Shown here: one piece after another, positions 35,386 through 47,149 of the stretch
How the letters are laid out: every line of letters begins with the position of its first letter
Numbering within the stretch: position 1 is the first letter of the stretch
Position numbers and translations under genes: made by a program
Assembly (NCBI GenBank): GCA_963556145.1
Contig: OY744464.1
Location: 372,001-436,000 of the forward strand
Direction of reading: 5' to 3'
DNA: 64,000 nucleotides
Origin: Hygrocybe punicea
Lineage: Eukaryota > Basidiomycota > Agaricomycetes > Agaricales > Hygrophoraceae
Notes under the pieces: generated by a model
The model's input: only the letters and a program-made list of their open reading frames with translations
Told to the model about the DNA's origin: nothing
Databases searched by the model: none

Positions 35386-37850
35386 TTAACGAATCACTAA
35401 CAAACACAATCGTTCTTTGAACTCTGAGCCGACAACTTTCATATGGTCATGCAACGCCGCGAGTTCCCACCGGCTACCCTCCGCCGTTGAATGTACAATG
35501 GCATCCATACCAATGTTTTCGCCACGAATGACGACAACCTGCTCTCCCACTCCTGTTGGGTGTAACGGCTTGATATACTTAATAGGTACCTTGAGCTTCG
35601 TTTGGGAACGATCCTTCAGCTTGCAGGTCACCTCTGATGATCCCCAGTCAAGTGTGGTGTCGCCGAGGACTCCTATCCGATGTTCATATCGACCGAAATG
35701 CCAACCCGAGAGGCCAGTCGACCCTGAGATTATTATTGTTAGCCTTCTTTCGCGAAGCTTTGGGTCCAAAAGCCAATCTTCAGGGAGCCCTATGAAAGGG
35801 CGAGTTAATGAAGTTCAACATACTGTCGAATAATCCTACCCAAAGCCCGGACTCGAAGGTCATCGCAATCATCGTTTCCGGGTGTCCGAGAAGACGGATC
35901 CCACGCCGGACTGACTCCTGACAGTGGCTCCGAAAGGGGGGTGGAAGAAATGACCGGCTCGTTGGACAAGAGAATGTCATCTTGGGCAGGTATGATCACA
36001 AATTGTCGAAGAGGTCGACCAGTCCTGGCGAATTTCGTATCAATCCTGAATATCTGGTCGATAATGAAGGATGCTTACCTGTGATTCAACACCATACTTG
36101 ACTGTATCGTGATCACCGTAAGCCCCGCTTCCAACTCAACTTGGACGATAGAGTTCCAGGTAGATTTGATTAGGCCGCGATAACCTTTATACTGGCCGGA
36201 GGTGATCAATACACGCAATCCTACCGAAGGATCACGGGTAATTTTGTCATAGACCTCAGCGGAAGCCAGTGGCGTTTCATCAGAATAGTCGGGTTTGGCG
36301 ATGTCCAAATCTCATGAGGATACTGAAACCTGTGGTGCCACGGATGCCAATGAGTTCTACATCAGCAAGGATGCTGCAAACATACGTGTGTTGAAGTTAA
36401 TGGCTCGTATAATGTGACGACGCCCTGATCGCACGCAATAACCCATCCCGATCTCCCTCGCTCCGTTCCCACCCTAACCTTGACATAATCGCCGCTCTCG
36501 AAATATTTCTGGACGGTATCAGAAGGAACATCAACCCACTGCCCGCTGCTGCTGCCAGTCTTCAATATAACTCGGACGATGTCGGTTCCGACATTTATCA
36601 ACTCTCCACGCAAACCCTGTTGCTCGCCCGATATGATCTGGACCGTGTCACTGGTAGACAATCCAATGACAGCATTCTGAGCGATCAGTTTTCGGATCGC
36701 CCCCCAACTCGAACTACCAATGCTGTGGAATGGTTTGACTTCGTCCATCGACGGATTAACGTCTTGCGTTTTCAGGCCCGTAAGGTCGAAGACTTTCTCG
36801 AGCATCCCATTTTTATAAACGTCACCATTGAATCTATTACTGCCATCGCCTGCCAGTGTCTTGACCACGTCCAATCCATAGACATCGACGATTTCCACAA
36901 AATTAAAAAGGCGTTGGGGAGGGCAACATTGTGGTGGTTGCTTTCGCTTCCCTTTCAGCGAGGGGTCTGGCAGGATCATAGGAATCCGGGGTACCAGTGC
37001 GACCTTGAGGATACAATGATTGATTGTCAAAACGAGGCCAAGGTCTCCTTTATATTTGCCCCGCTTTGGCCGAACCCAGCTGCCTGGAATAACGGGATCA
37101 TCTAAGTCCCGAAGTGTAAGTATACGAATCCTCTCCTTGAGGGGAACTATGTGGATGCCACGAAAGAGATAAACACCATGTATACCGCGAAGAGCATGCT
37201 GAATATCCCTTTCACTCGATGCTTCTACGAAGACTTCACCGCGCAAGGAATCATGAGCAAAAGCGGAAAGGATTGGAAGGGGCTGTGTCGATGCCTTCAG
37301 CATGATCTCGAACACCACATAATGCGTAAGGTTAGGCTGTAAGAACAACCCGTTAGAATTGGCCCACTAGCAATATCCAAGCATACCTTGACAGCAACAC
37401 GGAAAACAGGAGGGTCAGTGATGGCTGCTGCCATGAAATATCATGTGAAGGAGTCGCCTTGTACGGAAGGTGGAGTTCGTTGGGGTCGACGCCGTTCCAA
37501 AATGTTTTGGGTAAGTTCAGCCCACCTATCCTTATCGGCTAGTCGAAATAAGGGAGGAAAGTGCGACATTTTGTCAGGGTCGTCCAACTCGTCGCCTTCG
37601 AGGTCACTGTTATCATCGCTACTCTGGATGAATCCGCCTGATCCAGACCGTGGTGCTCAATATGATGGAATTTTGTGGTATATACGACATACCAAAATCA
37701 TCATCACTGCTGACTAAATCATCTTTGTTATCACCATCCTCGGCGGCTTCGATGCTAAGCAATTGCAACACCTGCCAGTGAAATGCGAAAGTTAGGTTGG
37801 TATAGCAAAATATGATGACTTACGTTCGGTTTCATCCGCTTCGATGGCAT
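35386..37850 (-). pseudogene. Spt5-like NGN/KOW protein gene with two in-frame TGA codons
   Basis: Starts MPSKRMKPN (37824-37850), then acidic exons (SSDDDDF, SSDDNSDLEGDELDD) as in Spt5 N-termini. The main exon, about 36416-37345, holds an NGN-like domain (ILSAFAHDSLRGEVFVEASS, GIHGVYLFRGIHIVPLKER) and KOW-like segments: GSWVRPKRGKYKGDLGLVL, DTVQIISGEQQGLRGELINV, GDYVKVRVGTERGRSGWVI. Later exons have VLITSGQYKGYRGLIKSTWN and, last, HPTGVGEQVVVIRGENIGMD. Spt5 is a Pol II elongation factor; this is a divergent paralogue type that agaricomycetes multiply. TGA at 37441-37443 and 36312-36314 interrupt an otherwise clean frame; CGA would restore both. If they are sequencing errors or are bypassed by splicing, the gene is functional. 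Confidence 0.68.
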
Positions 37851-38129
37851 GATAACTCTCTGCTCAGTACGGTCGGTTGTTGCCTGTGGAAGTCGGTGAC
37901 GCCACTACACCACTGAACTTCAAGTTGCGCTGGAACGGCTGGAACGCAGCTTTTTCTCTCAAAGTTGTGTGATTTTAAACGACATTCTACTAGTTAGTTA
38001 GTATCTATCCTACTTTACATTTGATACCATCATTAACAAAAGAGAATGGGATGAGAGATGGGTGGAAAGGTAGAAGAAAAGAAAAAAACAACAACAAAGG
38101 CCGAAGAGTTTTGGAGAGCAAAAGTTTAG

Positions 38130-38330
38130 GGCCGGTTTCAAAATATTTTGTTATGTAATATTTCCATATATGGGTTTCCAAACCTTGGTCCAGGGTTTGA
38201 TAAACTGAACCGAATACTCATTACATAAAAATGATAAAAATGGTAACAAGCATTTTGCAAATGCCAAGAATCGAACTCGCTCCAAACAATAGAGAAAGTA
38301 ATCATAACACATTCTAAACAGTTAGACTAT
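38130..38330 (-). repeat. tRNA-like / possible SINE
   Basis: On the minus strand TAGTCTAACTG (A-box-like) is followed about 45 bases later by GAGTTCGATTCTTGG (B-box-like GTTCGATTC). An AT-rich tail then contains ccaaggtttgg. The stem pairing is poor, so a decayed tRNA-derived SINE is more likely than a working tRNA. Confidence 0.4.
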
Positions 38331-39356
38331 GTATAACATTAGCTTGAATTTTTTAATTATTATCTATGTACTCCGAGTCAACGCTAACAACAACCTAACC
38401 GTGACATCACGCAGTGATGCGGTCGCGGCCTACGAACTTGAACTCAGGCTCGACGACTTCAAGTTGGTTCAACACATTATGGAGGAGTTGGAGGCCCTTG
38501 GTGATCCAGAGGAAGACTGTATGTCCAAATTTCTAGTTCCAATATCGAAGAACCGCGGCGTGTATTCAAGTTGGTTACTAGTATCCGATATCATTCCGAG
38601 TCTCCACTCAGGCTTTCAGCTCATCTGCGCCATAGACATCAAACGCATGCCAGTGCCCCCCCCCCACTGGCACTGCATCAAACAATGCTACCCATGACCT
38701 TACCGCCCCGAACCCATTCTCCACGCCGAGTACCCTTCCCCTCACAACGCAATCACGAGTCTGCCCTCAAAGATGTCCCCCCTGCAAGGCACGAAACCCC
38801 GGGCCCGGGCCGTTGACCAGAAGCTTGATGGTCACCGGCGTATCGCTCAAATTACTGTGCTTGACCCCGAAAGCCTTGGAGTCTGAGCTCGCAAGCTATG
38901 GCGAATATTCTGGTGCACCCGTGGAGGAATGAGCAGGAGAATCGGGAGTAAATGATATGAATGGACGGCCTGAGTAAGAGTACGGATAAATTTTTATTAG
39001 TAAATTCTCAATGAAATTTGCTTTGACAAAAATCTATCTTCAATTGAAGACTCGGAGCAGGACGGTGCCCACCTTGTGCGGACACTGCCTCTCATTGGCA
39101 CTCTGTTCAAGTTTGCGCTTCCACATCACCCAACACAGATCAGTCAATGGCCGCGTTCTTCCTCACGAAATTCACTGAGTGTGTGATGTTACAGTCCGCC
39201 ATGTAGTATAAACTGATCGCCGTAAATGATGCAGTCAGTCCGAGTCTGGAATCACAGATCTAGAATGAAATCCGAGTCATGATGATACATGTGCCACAGT
39301 ATTATGAGGGCCCGCCCTGCCTGCATTCCGAGTCCTCACCTGGCACAATGGGACTA
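38331..39356. other. no supported gene
   Basis: A short coding-like stretch on + (AAYELELRLDDFKLVQHIME, about 38420-38510) ends without a partner exon. It may be a gene fragment. The remainder shows nothing. Confidence 0.35.
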
Positions 39357-39988
39357 TCAATCTTCTGAGATGGCGCCAGACCCGGAGCCTTCGGAGTCCT
39401 CACTTCCAGATTCAGAGTCCTCACCTCCGGGCTCGGGTTGATGGTGACATTCTGCGTTGCGGAGCAACTCGCCCAATACATCTTTCCCTCCGGTAAAGAG
39501 CTTAGTAGTAGCCTGAGCTGGGGTGGAGCGAGGATAGCTGCGGTTTAACCCTATGACGGGATGGACATTGCGGTGGCGCTCTGGTTCCATGGCAAGGTGA
39601 ACCATAGAAGCTTCCCGATCTGCCTGCAACTTGCGTTGCCCCGCAAGCGGTATCTCTTCCCCCAGAAGCCGAGTTTCCATCTGAGACATTTCCACTCTCT
39701 TCTGCAGCAGCATCTCCTCATACAGTCGCACATCGCGTGTGATTTGGGTATACTGGATAAGGTTCTGCATGAATTCTGGTGATTGTTGACAGGGAATGGC
39801 TCGCATGATGTACTGAGAAAAATAAATATATTGATTTTTTTATACTCGAAGCACCAGACGCTTACATGGATGATGTCCAGGGGTCGATACCCTGACAGAT
39901 CATGGTCAAGAATTGTATTCAGATCCGCATAGCGGCTGTGGGAGGGGGGATCTTGCACCAAGGTGCGTTGCTTGTCGACAGGGTTCAT
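39357..39988 (-). CDS. two-exon hypothetical protein, 192 residues
   Basis: Exon 1 39866-39988 (MNPVDKQRTLVQDPPSHSRY) and exon 2 39357-39812 join in phase 0 across a 53-base GTAAGC...CTCAG intron. The middle is helical and charged (RLYEEMLLQKRVEMSQMETR), and the tail is Ser/Glu/Asp/Gly-rich (SESGSEDSEGSGSGAISED). No domain recognised. Ends TGA. Confidence 0.6.
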
Positions 39989-40782
39989 AGGAGATAAGGG
40001 AGTGGTTTCTGCAGACTCGGGGCTGGCTCAGGCTTGTATTTCAACCATGGCCGCGGCGCCATGGGAATACTAGTGGGACCCCTGGCTGCGATTCAGGTAA
40101 GTTACTTGTCTAAGTTGGCGGAGCCTAAAATAATATCCAAAAACAGCAAATTCACTGTAAAAGTCTTCAAGTTGTTACTCACTGAAGACATGATGGCTCC
40201 TCATCGGAGTGATACCAAACTGTTTGCCAGTGGAAGAATTAGTACTATAGATATATAATACACTGAGGCCTGTAAAATGTGATCATGATATCATGATGAG
40301 GTCTTGATATTGTGAATTCAAGTTGCTGCATTTGCCAGTGATGGAATCACACCTACTAAAACCAAAGCTTTGACTCAGAGAAACTGCTTTTCTTGTGCAG
40401 ATTTCTTGAAAACTCTCAACAGAATGGGCTAGCCTTAACCCAGACCACCTTGAACTTGAAGTTGATGAAGATATTCAAAACCTTTTCAGACCTTCAGAAA
40501 ATGCTTCTGAAGCTGGTTTGCCATCAGCAAAAGTGCGCAAACCATGCATGGCCTGTTACCAGATTTCACCGGTGGCAAACTCTCGTAGGTCTGTCACTGA
40601 GATACATCCCCAAGTATGTACTTGTGCTAGAGGGCCGTTGCTGTGCATGGCATGTCCGAGTCCTTTCTTTTTACAAATTGATAAAATATAATGATGTCTG
40701 CGTAAGTTTAAAGTACAAATACTTTTGAATGGGTTTCTTGTTGGTAGTATGCTCAACTGTACAATGAAGAATGTCTTGTGTC
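39989..40782. other. no complete gene; Cys-rich coding fragment on +
   Basis: 40395-40690 + contains a reading with EVDEDIQNLFRPSENASEA and a Cys-rich KPCMACY...CTCARGPLLCMAC stretch after a CAG acceptor. This is possibly a zinc-finger exon of a decayed element gene. It is convergent with the Helitron fragment. Confidence 0.35.
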
Positions 40783-41952
40783 TCACATAAGAACATATAT
40801 TAAAACACATGGCTGTTTGGATCTACAGACAGTTAGAACAACATCCTCTAGCATTCCTTCATATTCTGTAGTTCTTCCAGTGACAATTCCATCATGAAAC
40901 CACACATGACCTGCTGGACTGATAATACGAGAAGTGAAGTGAACATCCCCATGATAGATAACTCCTCTAAGACAGTACTGAGATGGTTCTGCTTGCCCCT
41001 CAACTGGTACTGTCAAGTTATGATTAACAGTGGTGGTTGTGGCAGACACAGCAAATGTAAGTATCTCAGGAGCATTTACAAAACTGAACTTTCTGATTAG
41101 GAAATCATTGCAAACTGTACACTTTGAACCAAGAGAAATTAAAAATAGATCAATCTCATCCTGAATAGATTCAAAGTCAATCCTTCCAACTTCAATATGG
41201 CAGTTACATGATGCTGCTCGCTGTCTAGACACAGGATGATGTTGAGGACAAGAAATACACGATGAAAGAATGGGAATTTCAGTGTGCAATAATGCACTTA
41301 ATAAGGCACTAATACTAGTTATCACTCCCCAAGGGAAGCTAACAGGTGAATGCCGATGTAGGTGACGTCTTAAATAATCACGTACGTCTTCTAAAGAGTA
41401 TTCACCATTAGAATGGCATGAAAATCCATCCACTAAGATGCCAAGAAATTGAGGATTTAAAGATCTGAAAGAATTAGACCATGTGATTTTATCACCCTGC
41501 CAGATATCATAAAATACAGATATCACAGAGTCATAGGCACAGCTGTTATTGCTCCAACAGGTACCAACAGGAATGTTTATTGAGATTTCAGGAGAATCTA
41601 CATTGGTATGACTTATTTTCAGACGCTTCTTTTGTGGAGCAACATGAGAACCACTAATTTTTCTCTTAGTTATAGAATGTTTAGCAAGCTTTTCCAGAGA
41701 AGTAACTTGTTCAGATATGAAACATGACTTGGGAGTGACAATCTTTGGAACAATTTGCTTCTTTCCTAGGATTTTCCATGGAATATTGTTTTCATCTGAA
41801 TTCACAATAAACAAATCAGACTTATTCCAACGAATAGCTTTATGAACTTTTGCAGGAACATAATATTCACCTTTCCAATCTCTAAATGTCTGTATCAGTG
41901 TATTTCTCTTATCTCCTGTGACAGAATTTGGTAGCTTGCCTTCATATCTCAA
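40783..41952 (-). CDS. USP-like (C19) deubiquitinase domain, continuation of the helicase frame
   Basis: The 389-codon open frame begins directly after the helicase TGA, in the same frame (LRYEGKLPNSVTGDKRNTLI). A link region (FRDWKGEYYVPAKVHKAIRW) leads to a domain with a Cys box, GTCWSNNSCAYDSVISVFYD, and a His box, YHGDVHFTSRIIS...GHVWFHDG. These are the two catalytic signatures of ubiquitin-specific proteases. CxxC pairs (SCISCPQHH, SCNCH, CTVCND) could bind zinc. Basidiomycete Helitron helicases often carry such a domain at the C-terminus. As it stands the piece has no own ATG (the first codon is TTG), so expression needs readthrough or repair of the TGA. Confidence 0.7.
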   Translation of the reverse strand: MRYEGKLPNSVTGDKRNTLIQTFRDWKGEYYVPAKVHKAIRWNKSDLFIVNSDENNIPWKILGKKQIVPKIVTPKSCFISEQVTSLEKLAKHSITKRKISGSHVAPQKKRLKISHTNVDSPEISINIPVGTCWSNNSCAYDSVISVFYDIWQGDKITWSNSFRSLNPQFLGILVDGFSCHSNGEYSLEDVRDYLRRHLHRHSPVSFPWGVITSISALLSALLHTEIPILSSCISCPQHHPVSRQRAASCNCHIEVGRIDFESIQDEIDLFLISLGSKCTVCNDFLIRKFSFVNAPEILTFAVSATTTTVNHNLTVPVEGQAEPSQYCLRGVIYHGDVHFTSRIISPAGHVWFHDGIVTGRTTEYEGMLEDVVLTVCRSKQPCVLIYVLM

Positions 41953-44160
41953 TCACACAATTTCATCTAGAAGTTCTAGCTCACGAAACTCTTGACGTAA
42001 TGCACCAGATGCACCTCCAGTTATTTTCCTTGCATCAAACCCTTGCAAAATTACTGTACCTGATGCTGATGCACTCCTTGACAAAGCAGTGTAGTATGAC
42101 TGATGAGACTGACTGTTATTTAGGTCTACTGCATTAAAAGGCCTTGTTTTGCCTTGTGAAGAATAATCTGTCATTGAAAAATTAGGAAGTACCTCCACCT
42201 GACTTCGAGAAACAGTAATGGATGAATCATTAGGAAGAGCACAATCTACAGTGACATTTGTTCTTGCTATTGGAACTACATTTTCAGGAAGTCCATCAAA
42301 ATGAACTGATTGTGGAGGATTAATCAGCTTTACAAACAGAGTATCCAGTATTCTTTGACCTTTCGAGCCTTTCATTGACTGCCAGCAATACACTGTGCCT
42401 TCTTGGCCTCGTGTAATGCAGAGTTCTGTTGCACTATTATTGCGAATCATGACAGGCATTCCAACACATAAAGATAGTTTTCCAGGAATACATTTAGCAT
42501 TGGAACTATGTGGTTGATTCCATAGAATATTCTGCACACTATCTGATAATACATGGAGTTTTTTGGCTTTATGATGAGAAAACTTCTGGCCTTTTTTTCT
42601 TTCTTGTGATGAAGTGATTGAGTCTTCAGAAAAAAAATCAACAAGTGGCTGAGATGTCTCCTTAGAAAATCTCAAAGACCCAAGGCGATTAATCTCATCT
42701 TTGTGAATATTAAATGCAGTAATGATTGAGACCTGTCTAAATTCCTTATGTTTCACTGATACACGTCCAGGTATATTGCTGGATATTCGAGTACGCAGAA
42801 ATACAATATCTTCAGCAGTACAAGCTTTATATCGCATGTTTGTTAAAGCTAGTCGAAGCTGAGCATCTTCTTTTGTTTGAAGTCTTTGCCTCATGTTCTC
42901 ACACAGTATTACAACAGTAGTAACCTGGTGCCACAGAGCCTTTCCAATAGCAGCTTCCTGATCCAAGAGATTAGTTGAACTAGCTCCAACTGATCTGCTA
43001 TAAAGAGATGCATTTTCTTTTCCAATTGCAGGGGGTAATTGAGCAAAATCCCCTGCAAAGATCATATTTAATCCTCCCCATGGTAGTTCAGTTTCATTGA
43101 AAATCTTTGCCATTCTTGCACTGATACGGTACATATCTCGACAAGACAACATTGAAACTTCATCAAAAAAAATGTAATCAACTCCCTGCATTCGTGACCT
43201 CAACTGTGCAAGTTGCTTACTTGATATACATTCATCAGTTTTTTCATTTAATCCAAACATGTAATGATAAGTTGAACCTGCCAACAGTGCAGCAGCAGAT
43301 CCAGTTGGTGCCACAATAACAAAACGGTGCCTTTCTTTTTTGGTCTTAAAAAGCTGGACCAATGCTTTCAAAATTTGAGTTTTACCTGTGCCACCCATCC
43401 CACCAATATACATTTTCAACTGATCAGATGAATCAATAAAGGCATGATGGGAAACAATTTTAAATGCTCTTTGTTGTTCTTGATTTAGGTGGAACTCCTC
43501 AACAACGCTATCTATTGCTAACCTCAAAGTACCAGATTGACAATTTTTTTCAAGATATGACTTATCAACAATTTTGACAACATTATGGCTCAATGAAGTA
43601 TGTGTTGGTAGCTGACTATTGACATTACATGGCAGGTTTTCTGCATGTCGTTCAAGCAGATCTTGTCTTTTCTTTTGCACAGCAGCTTTCCATTGACTTC
43701 CAGATTGGATAATATCAGGAGGTGTTACCTCAACCCTGAAAGGCTCTGCTAGCACTGCTTCTGTCCAACCTGTTTGAGTCATTACAGCCTGCATAGTTGC
43801 CATGTCATGTTGACGTTTTATCTCCCTCTTACCAATTGCAGTAAAATCAGCATCAAACTCTCCACATAACATTGCAAATTTATCATCATCTTTGTGATTG
43901 TCAAGCTCATGTAATATAGCATCATCATGATCCATTGTAAGATCATAGCCCTCACTCCAACTTGGTAAAATTGTTGAACCCTTGCGAAGTTGAGCATGGA
44001 AGTCATCACGAGCATCTAAACACTCATACCTTATATTGAAATTTTCCATGAGTTCAACTTGTCTACAACTGAATTTATATGCTAAAAAAGACTCATCCCA
44101 AGATTGATCTTTAGTTTTCAAATCAAACCCTGACCGCCAAGGTTTGAACAAAGATAGCAT
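41953..44160 (-). CDS. PIF1-like Helitron helicase
   Basis: 735 codons from the first ATG; the frame is open further upstream to about 44405 (CVQEKSAQIPTFIGATLPQC). SF1B helicase motifs in order: Walker A GGMGGTGKTQ, VIVAPTGSAA, Walker B FFDEVSML, GDFAQLPP, ILCENMRQR, SQGKTRPF, and YTALSRS near the end. PIF1-type helicases unwind 5'-3' DNA; in Helitrons the domain is fused behind a HUH nuclease. Here the nuclease is absent, so the copy cannot move by itself. Stop TGA 41953-41955 looks like a mutated CGA (EIV-stop-LRYEG). Confidence 0.9.
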   Translation of the reverse strand: MLSLFKPWRSGFDLKTKDQSWDESFLAYKFSCRQVELMENFNIRYECLDARDDFHAQLRKGSTILPSWSEGYDLTMDHDDAILHELDNHKDDDKFAMLCGEFDADFTAIGKREIKRQHDMATMQAVMTQTGWTEAVLAEPFRVEVTPPDIIQSGSQWKAAVQKKRQDLLERHAENLPCNVNSQLPTHTSLSHNVVKIVDKSYLEKNCQSGTLRLAIDSVVEEFHLNQEQQRAFKIVSHHAFIDSSDQLKMYIGGMGGTGKTQILKALVQLFKTKKERHRFVIVAPTGSAAALLAGSTYHYMFGLNEKTDECISSKQLAQLRSRMQGVDYIFFDEVSMLSCRDMYRISARMAKIFNETELPWGGLNMIFAGDFAQLPPAIGKENASLYSRSVGASSTNLLDQEAAIGKALWHQVTTVVILCENMRQRLQTKEDAQLRLALTNMRYKACTAEDIVFLRTRISSNIPGRVSVKHKEFRQVSIITAFNIHKDEINRLGSLRFSKETSQPLVDFFSEDSITSSQERKKGQKFSHHKAKKLHVLSDSVQNILWNQPHSSNAKCIPGKLSLCVGMPVMIRNNSATELCITRGQEGTVYCWQSMKGSKGQRILDTLFVKLINPPQSVHFDGLPENVVPIARTNVTVDCALPNDSSITVSRSQVEVLPNFSMTDYSSQGKTRPFNAVDLNNSQSHQSYYTALSRSASASGTVILQGFDARKITGGASGALRQEFRELELLDEIV

Positions 44161-44384
44161 AGCTGAGCAATAATATTCACGATCACCTTGATCACATTGT
44201 GGTAAAGTAGCTCCTATAAAGGTAGGAATTTGTGCACTTTTCTCCTGAACACATCGGGTTCCATGTGAATTTTGAAGTGGATGTGTGGAAAGAAAGGCAA
44301 ATAAGCCAGCAGGAGAACAACTGTTTGTTGTGACATCAGATTTAAGTTCAGAATGGTCTACTATATTAGCTTGTTGAAATTCAG

Positions 44385-44666
44385 ATGTCGTTTGTCTCTG
44401 TACCGCTCAAGGGACAAAACTTCAAAATGTTGAGTGTCCTACACTCGATCATGTTGCTCGATGACTCTTTCACACAGGTAAGGATTATTGCGAAAACGAC
44501 GACATATTAATTTAATTCAAATTCACAGAATGCTTTGAGGAAACACCTGACACCAAAAGTTGATCAACCAAAGCCAACACTGAAGCGGCAGGTGGGATAT
44601 AATTTAGAGGACAGAAATCTGAAGAGAGTCAATCTCGAGCAGAATGAGATGGAGGTGGGTGAGTGA
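44385..44666 (+). CDS. small two-exon ORF at the Helitron boundary
   Basis: Exon 44385-44477 (SFVSVPLKGQNFKMLSVLHS) and exon 44529-44666 join in phase 0 across a 51-base GTAAGG...CACAG intron to give 76 residues. It abuts the truncated end of the Helitron, so it may be the 3' end of a larger gene cut by the insertion. No domain recognised. Confidence 0.4.
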
Positions 44667-45692
44667 CGACAACATAGAATTCGGACTTCTGATGCACAAT
44701 ACATCTGAATACATAAACGACTGCAATTTATTTTCTTGTGGGAGCTGCTTTTGAGTAGACATAACATTTGGGGGTCTATTGGGCATCGGAGACGCAGTTG
44801 GCATTGTTGTATCTCTATGTGAAGGCGGCTGCAGCATTTTGACGACGTGGCACAATTTGGTGCAATCGCCGTCACTGATGTAGGTGGATGTGTGGGGGCA
44901 GCATGTACTCCCTTCTTAACTTCTGCACGACGGTGACGGGGTACAGGACAGAACGAACGCAAGGCCCAGTGATAAGGCCAGGAATGCCCGTTCTTGCGCT
45001 CTAGGGTGGCGAATCCCTGAAGAGAGAGGCTTGGTTAAAACAGCATCTGATGGAAGGAAAAAAACACCCCTCACGTTCGTGCAATCTTGAGGTCTGTCTC
45101 GAACCAAATGAGACCAAGATCATTGACCGAATGTCTGTTTTCCAGCCATCCCCACCTGCCAGGGCACACGCTTGCGTCTTGGCGACCTGTTGCAGTCGCA
45201 TGAGATCGTTCATGAACCTTCGCTGAAACTAGTAATAGGGTGTCAAATTGGCTGCCAATACCTCCTCGGTCCTCGATCCTGGTGGAAATACAAGGAAGTT
45301 AACCTTTTGGAAGTGAGCAGGAAGATTCGTACCAATTTCGTAGTCATCTCATGCACGTTTTTCATCAGAGTTGCATCGCAATACCAGACTCGCACAAGCG
45401 ACGTTGAGCATCCTCTGGGACTGTCCGTGTCAATGTCTGGAAGGATGCGGTGCTAGATTCAATTGCAGTACGGTTCCGGCACAAACGCTGTCATGATCTA
45501 CATCCAGCCATTGTCAGCACTGGCATGAGCCTGAGTGCGCCACCAAATAACTCTGGACATACCTTCTGATATGGCATCTTTCCCAAATCCTGCCCGTTCC
45601 TCTGCACCGGCACCCATTCCCTCGAACGGTATTCGCAAGTCAGCATAAATCCCGAATATGCTCAGCAACAAGACCAACCGGCGGTGGCATCA
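44667..45692. other. no supported gene
   Basis: Short frames on both strands without splice support. Confidence 0.35.
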
Positions 45693-46037
45693 TCATCGTG
45701 ATGTACTTTTCTTGTTCTCCGGCTGGCATTTCTCATCGGGCTGTGCCCAAGTGGCACATGTGGAACCACAATTTTGACAGGCGGGCATCGGCGTGTCTGC
45801 GCATGGTTTAGTACGACAAGAACAGACTAGCTGAATGAGCAGACTATGGATGCATATGATGCAACGGAGCCTCAGTCGCTCCTCCTCGGCCATCAACTTT
45901 GCCCATCCAGGGAGTGAAGATATTCTATCCACATAGTGCGGTGGGTATTCGAAAGGCAGAGCTCGCGAAGATATTACAGTTGGCGCGGTCGTTTGAAAGG
46001 CAGAGCCAAACACAGGCAAACTCGGCATTTGCCGCAA
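45693..46037 (-). CDS. Cys-rich hypothetical fragment
   Basis: Frame with DRISSLPGWAKLMAEEERLR followed by CIIC and later ACQNCGSTCATW, possibly a zinc-binding exon set. Flanking exons were not resolved and no family is recognised. Confidence 0.25.
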   Translation of the reverse strand: MRQMPSLPVFGSAFQTTAPTVISSRALPFEYPPHYVDRISSLPGWAKLMAEEERLRLRCIICIHSLLIQLVCSCRTKPCADTPMPACQNCGSTCATWAQPDEKCQPENKKSTSR

Positions 46038-46228
46038 CGATAGATTTTCGGACGAAAATTTGGCTAGGTGTGGTCCTCAAATAGACCGATCCTAAATATA
46101 CATTTAGGACTCGGAATTGTACCACTCTCGTGCTAGGTATGACATATTTGTACCGGAATGGGGTTAGTATACCAGCCTGTTATCATACTTGGCATGTACA
46201 TACTGGAATGGTAGCTTCAAGTTGAATG

Positions 46229-47149
46229 TCAATGACATACCGGTCTTGGGTGCCTTTGCTGGTCTGCTACGACAATTGGCAAGTATATCCAAGGCTTGTG
46301 ACGTTCAACAGCTGGTATATGACTTGTCAAGTATGGTATGAGAATGTTGTAGAGGATGCCAAGATGCTGAAGGGTCGTACAAGCCCGTGAAGGGATTGTA
46401 TTCAGAGTGTACAATATTGGTAAGGTGACGTAACCTTCCATGCCCTCTGCATCATCAGGGGGACCTACCCCATCCTCTGGGTCAAGTCCGTCGTCATTGT
46501 CATCATCACCGTCGCCTTCTTCCTCTTCCTCTACTTCCTCTATCTCCTCCTTGGCATCCCTATCTGGTTCAACCAGCTCACCGTCGTTGCATGTGTCATC
46601 AGCTCCGCTGTCTTTAACGTCACCGGAATCACTGTGAGGTGCCATCCAGGCCTGGTCGCCTTGTGCCCACCACCACCCCCACAAAACTGTAGGCACTCAA
46701 CAAACCTAGTTCAATTAGTCGTTAACAACACAAATAACATTTTCACTTACATGTTTACGTAGTAGTACAGCGTCAAGAGGATGCACTAGTATGTAATACC
46801 ACCCATTTTGAAAGCGAAGTTAACGTCTTGGTTACAAGGTAGTGTGTAAATTTGGCCGAGGCCGGTAATGTTAACAAGTGCAGCTCTTATAAACGACCTG
46901 TAGAATGCATCCACTACGGCCCTGCCAAATAACAAAAAGTCTATCAGGGAGGACCAACAGATGACATGGAGACATACTGTGGAACTTGAGGGAGAGTTGG
47001 CGAGCGAGACCACAGTTACATTGAGTTGGGGTTGGGAAGTAATGTTTTCGTAGCCAGGGAGTATCTTGCCCACAGTCAAATTGAATGTCAGCAGTGATTT
47101 TCTTCTTTTTCTGAAGATCCTTTGTGTATGGCGCTAGGCAAGAATCCAT
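46229..47149 (-). pseudogene. decayed gene with acidic C-terminal region
   Basis: Exon-like blocks run from SCLAPYTKDLQKKKKITADI (47149) through AFYRSFIRAALVNITGLGQI and LVHPLDAVLLRKH. After an intron-like GTAAGT comes a block with a TGA (VC-stop-VPTVLWGWWWAQ), then a Glu/Asp-rich run (EEIEEVEEEEEGDGDDDND). The layout recalls transposon proteins with acidic tails, but no catalytic motif is seen. Confidence 0.3.

Larger units (their letters stand above)
40783..44405 (-). mobile_element. 5'-truncated Helitron-type element
   Basis: Holds the helicase and the downstream deubiquitinase-like domain in one reading frame. The rolling-circle Rep/HELPY part expected upstream of the helicase is missing: the coding frame stops at about 44405, where unrelated + strand coding begins. 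No Helitron 3' hairpin plus CTRR end was identified downstream. Confidence 0.65.
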
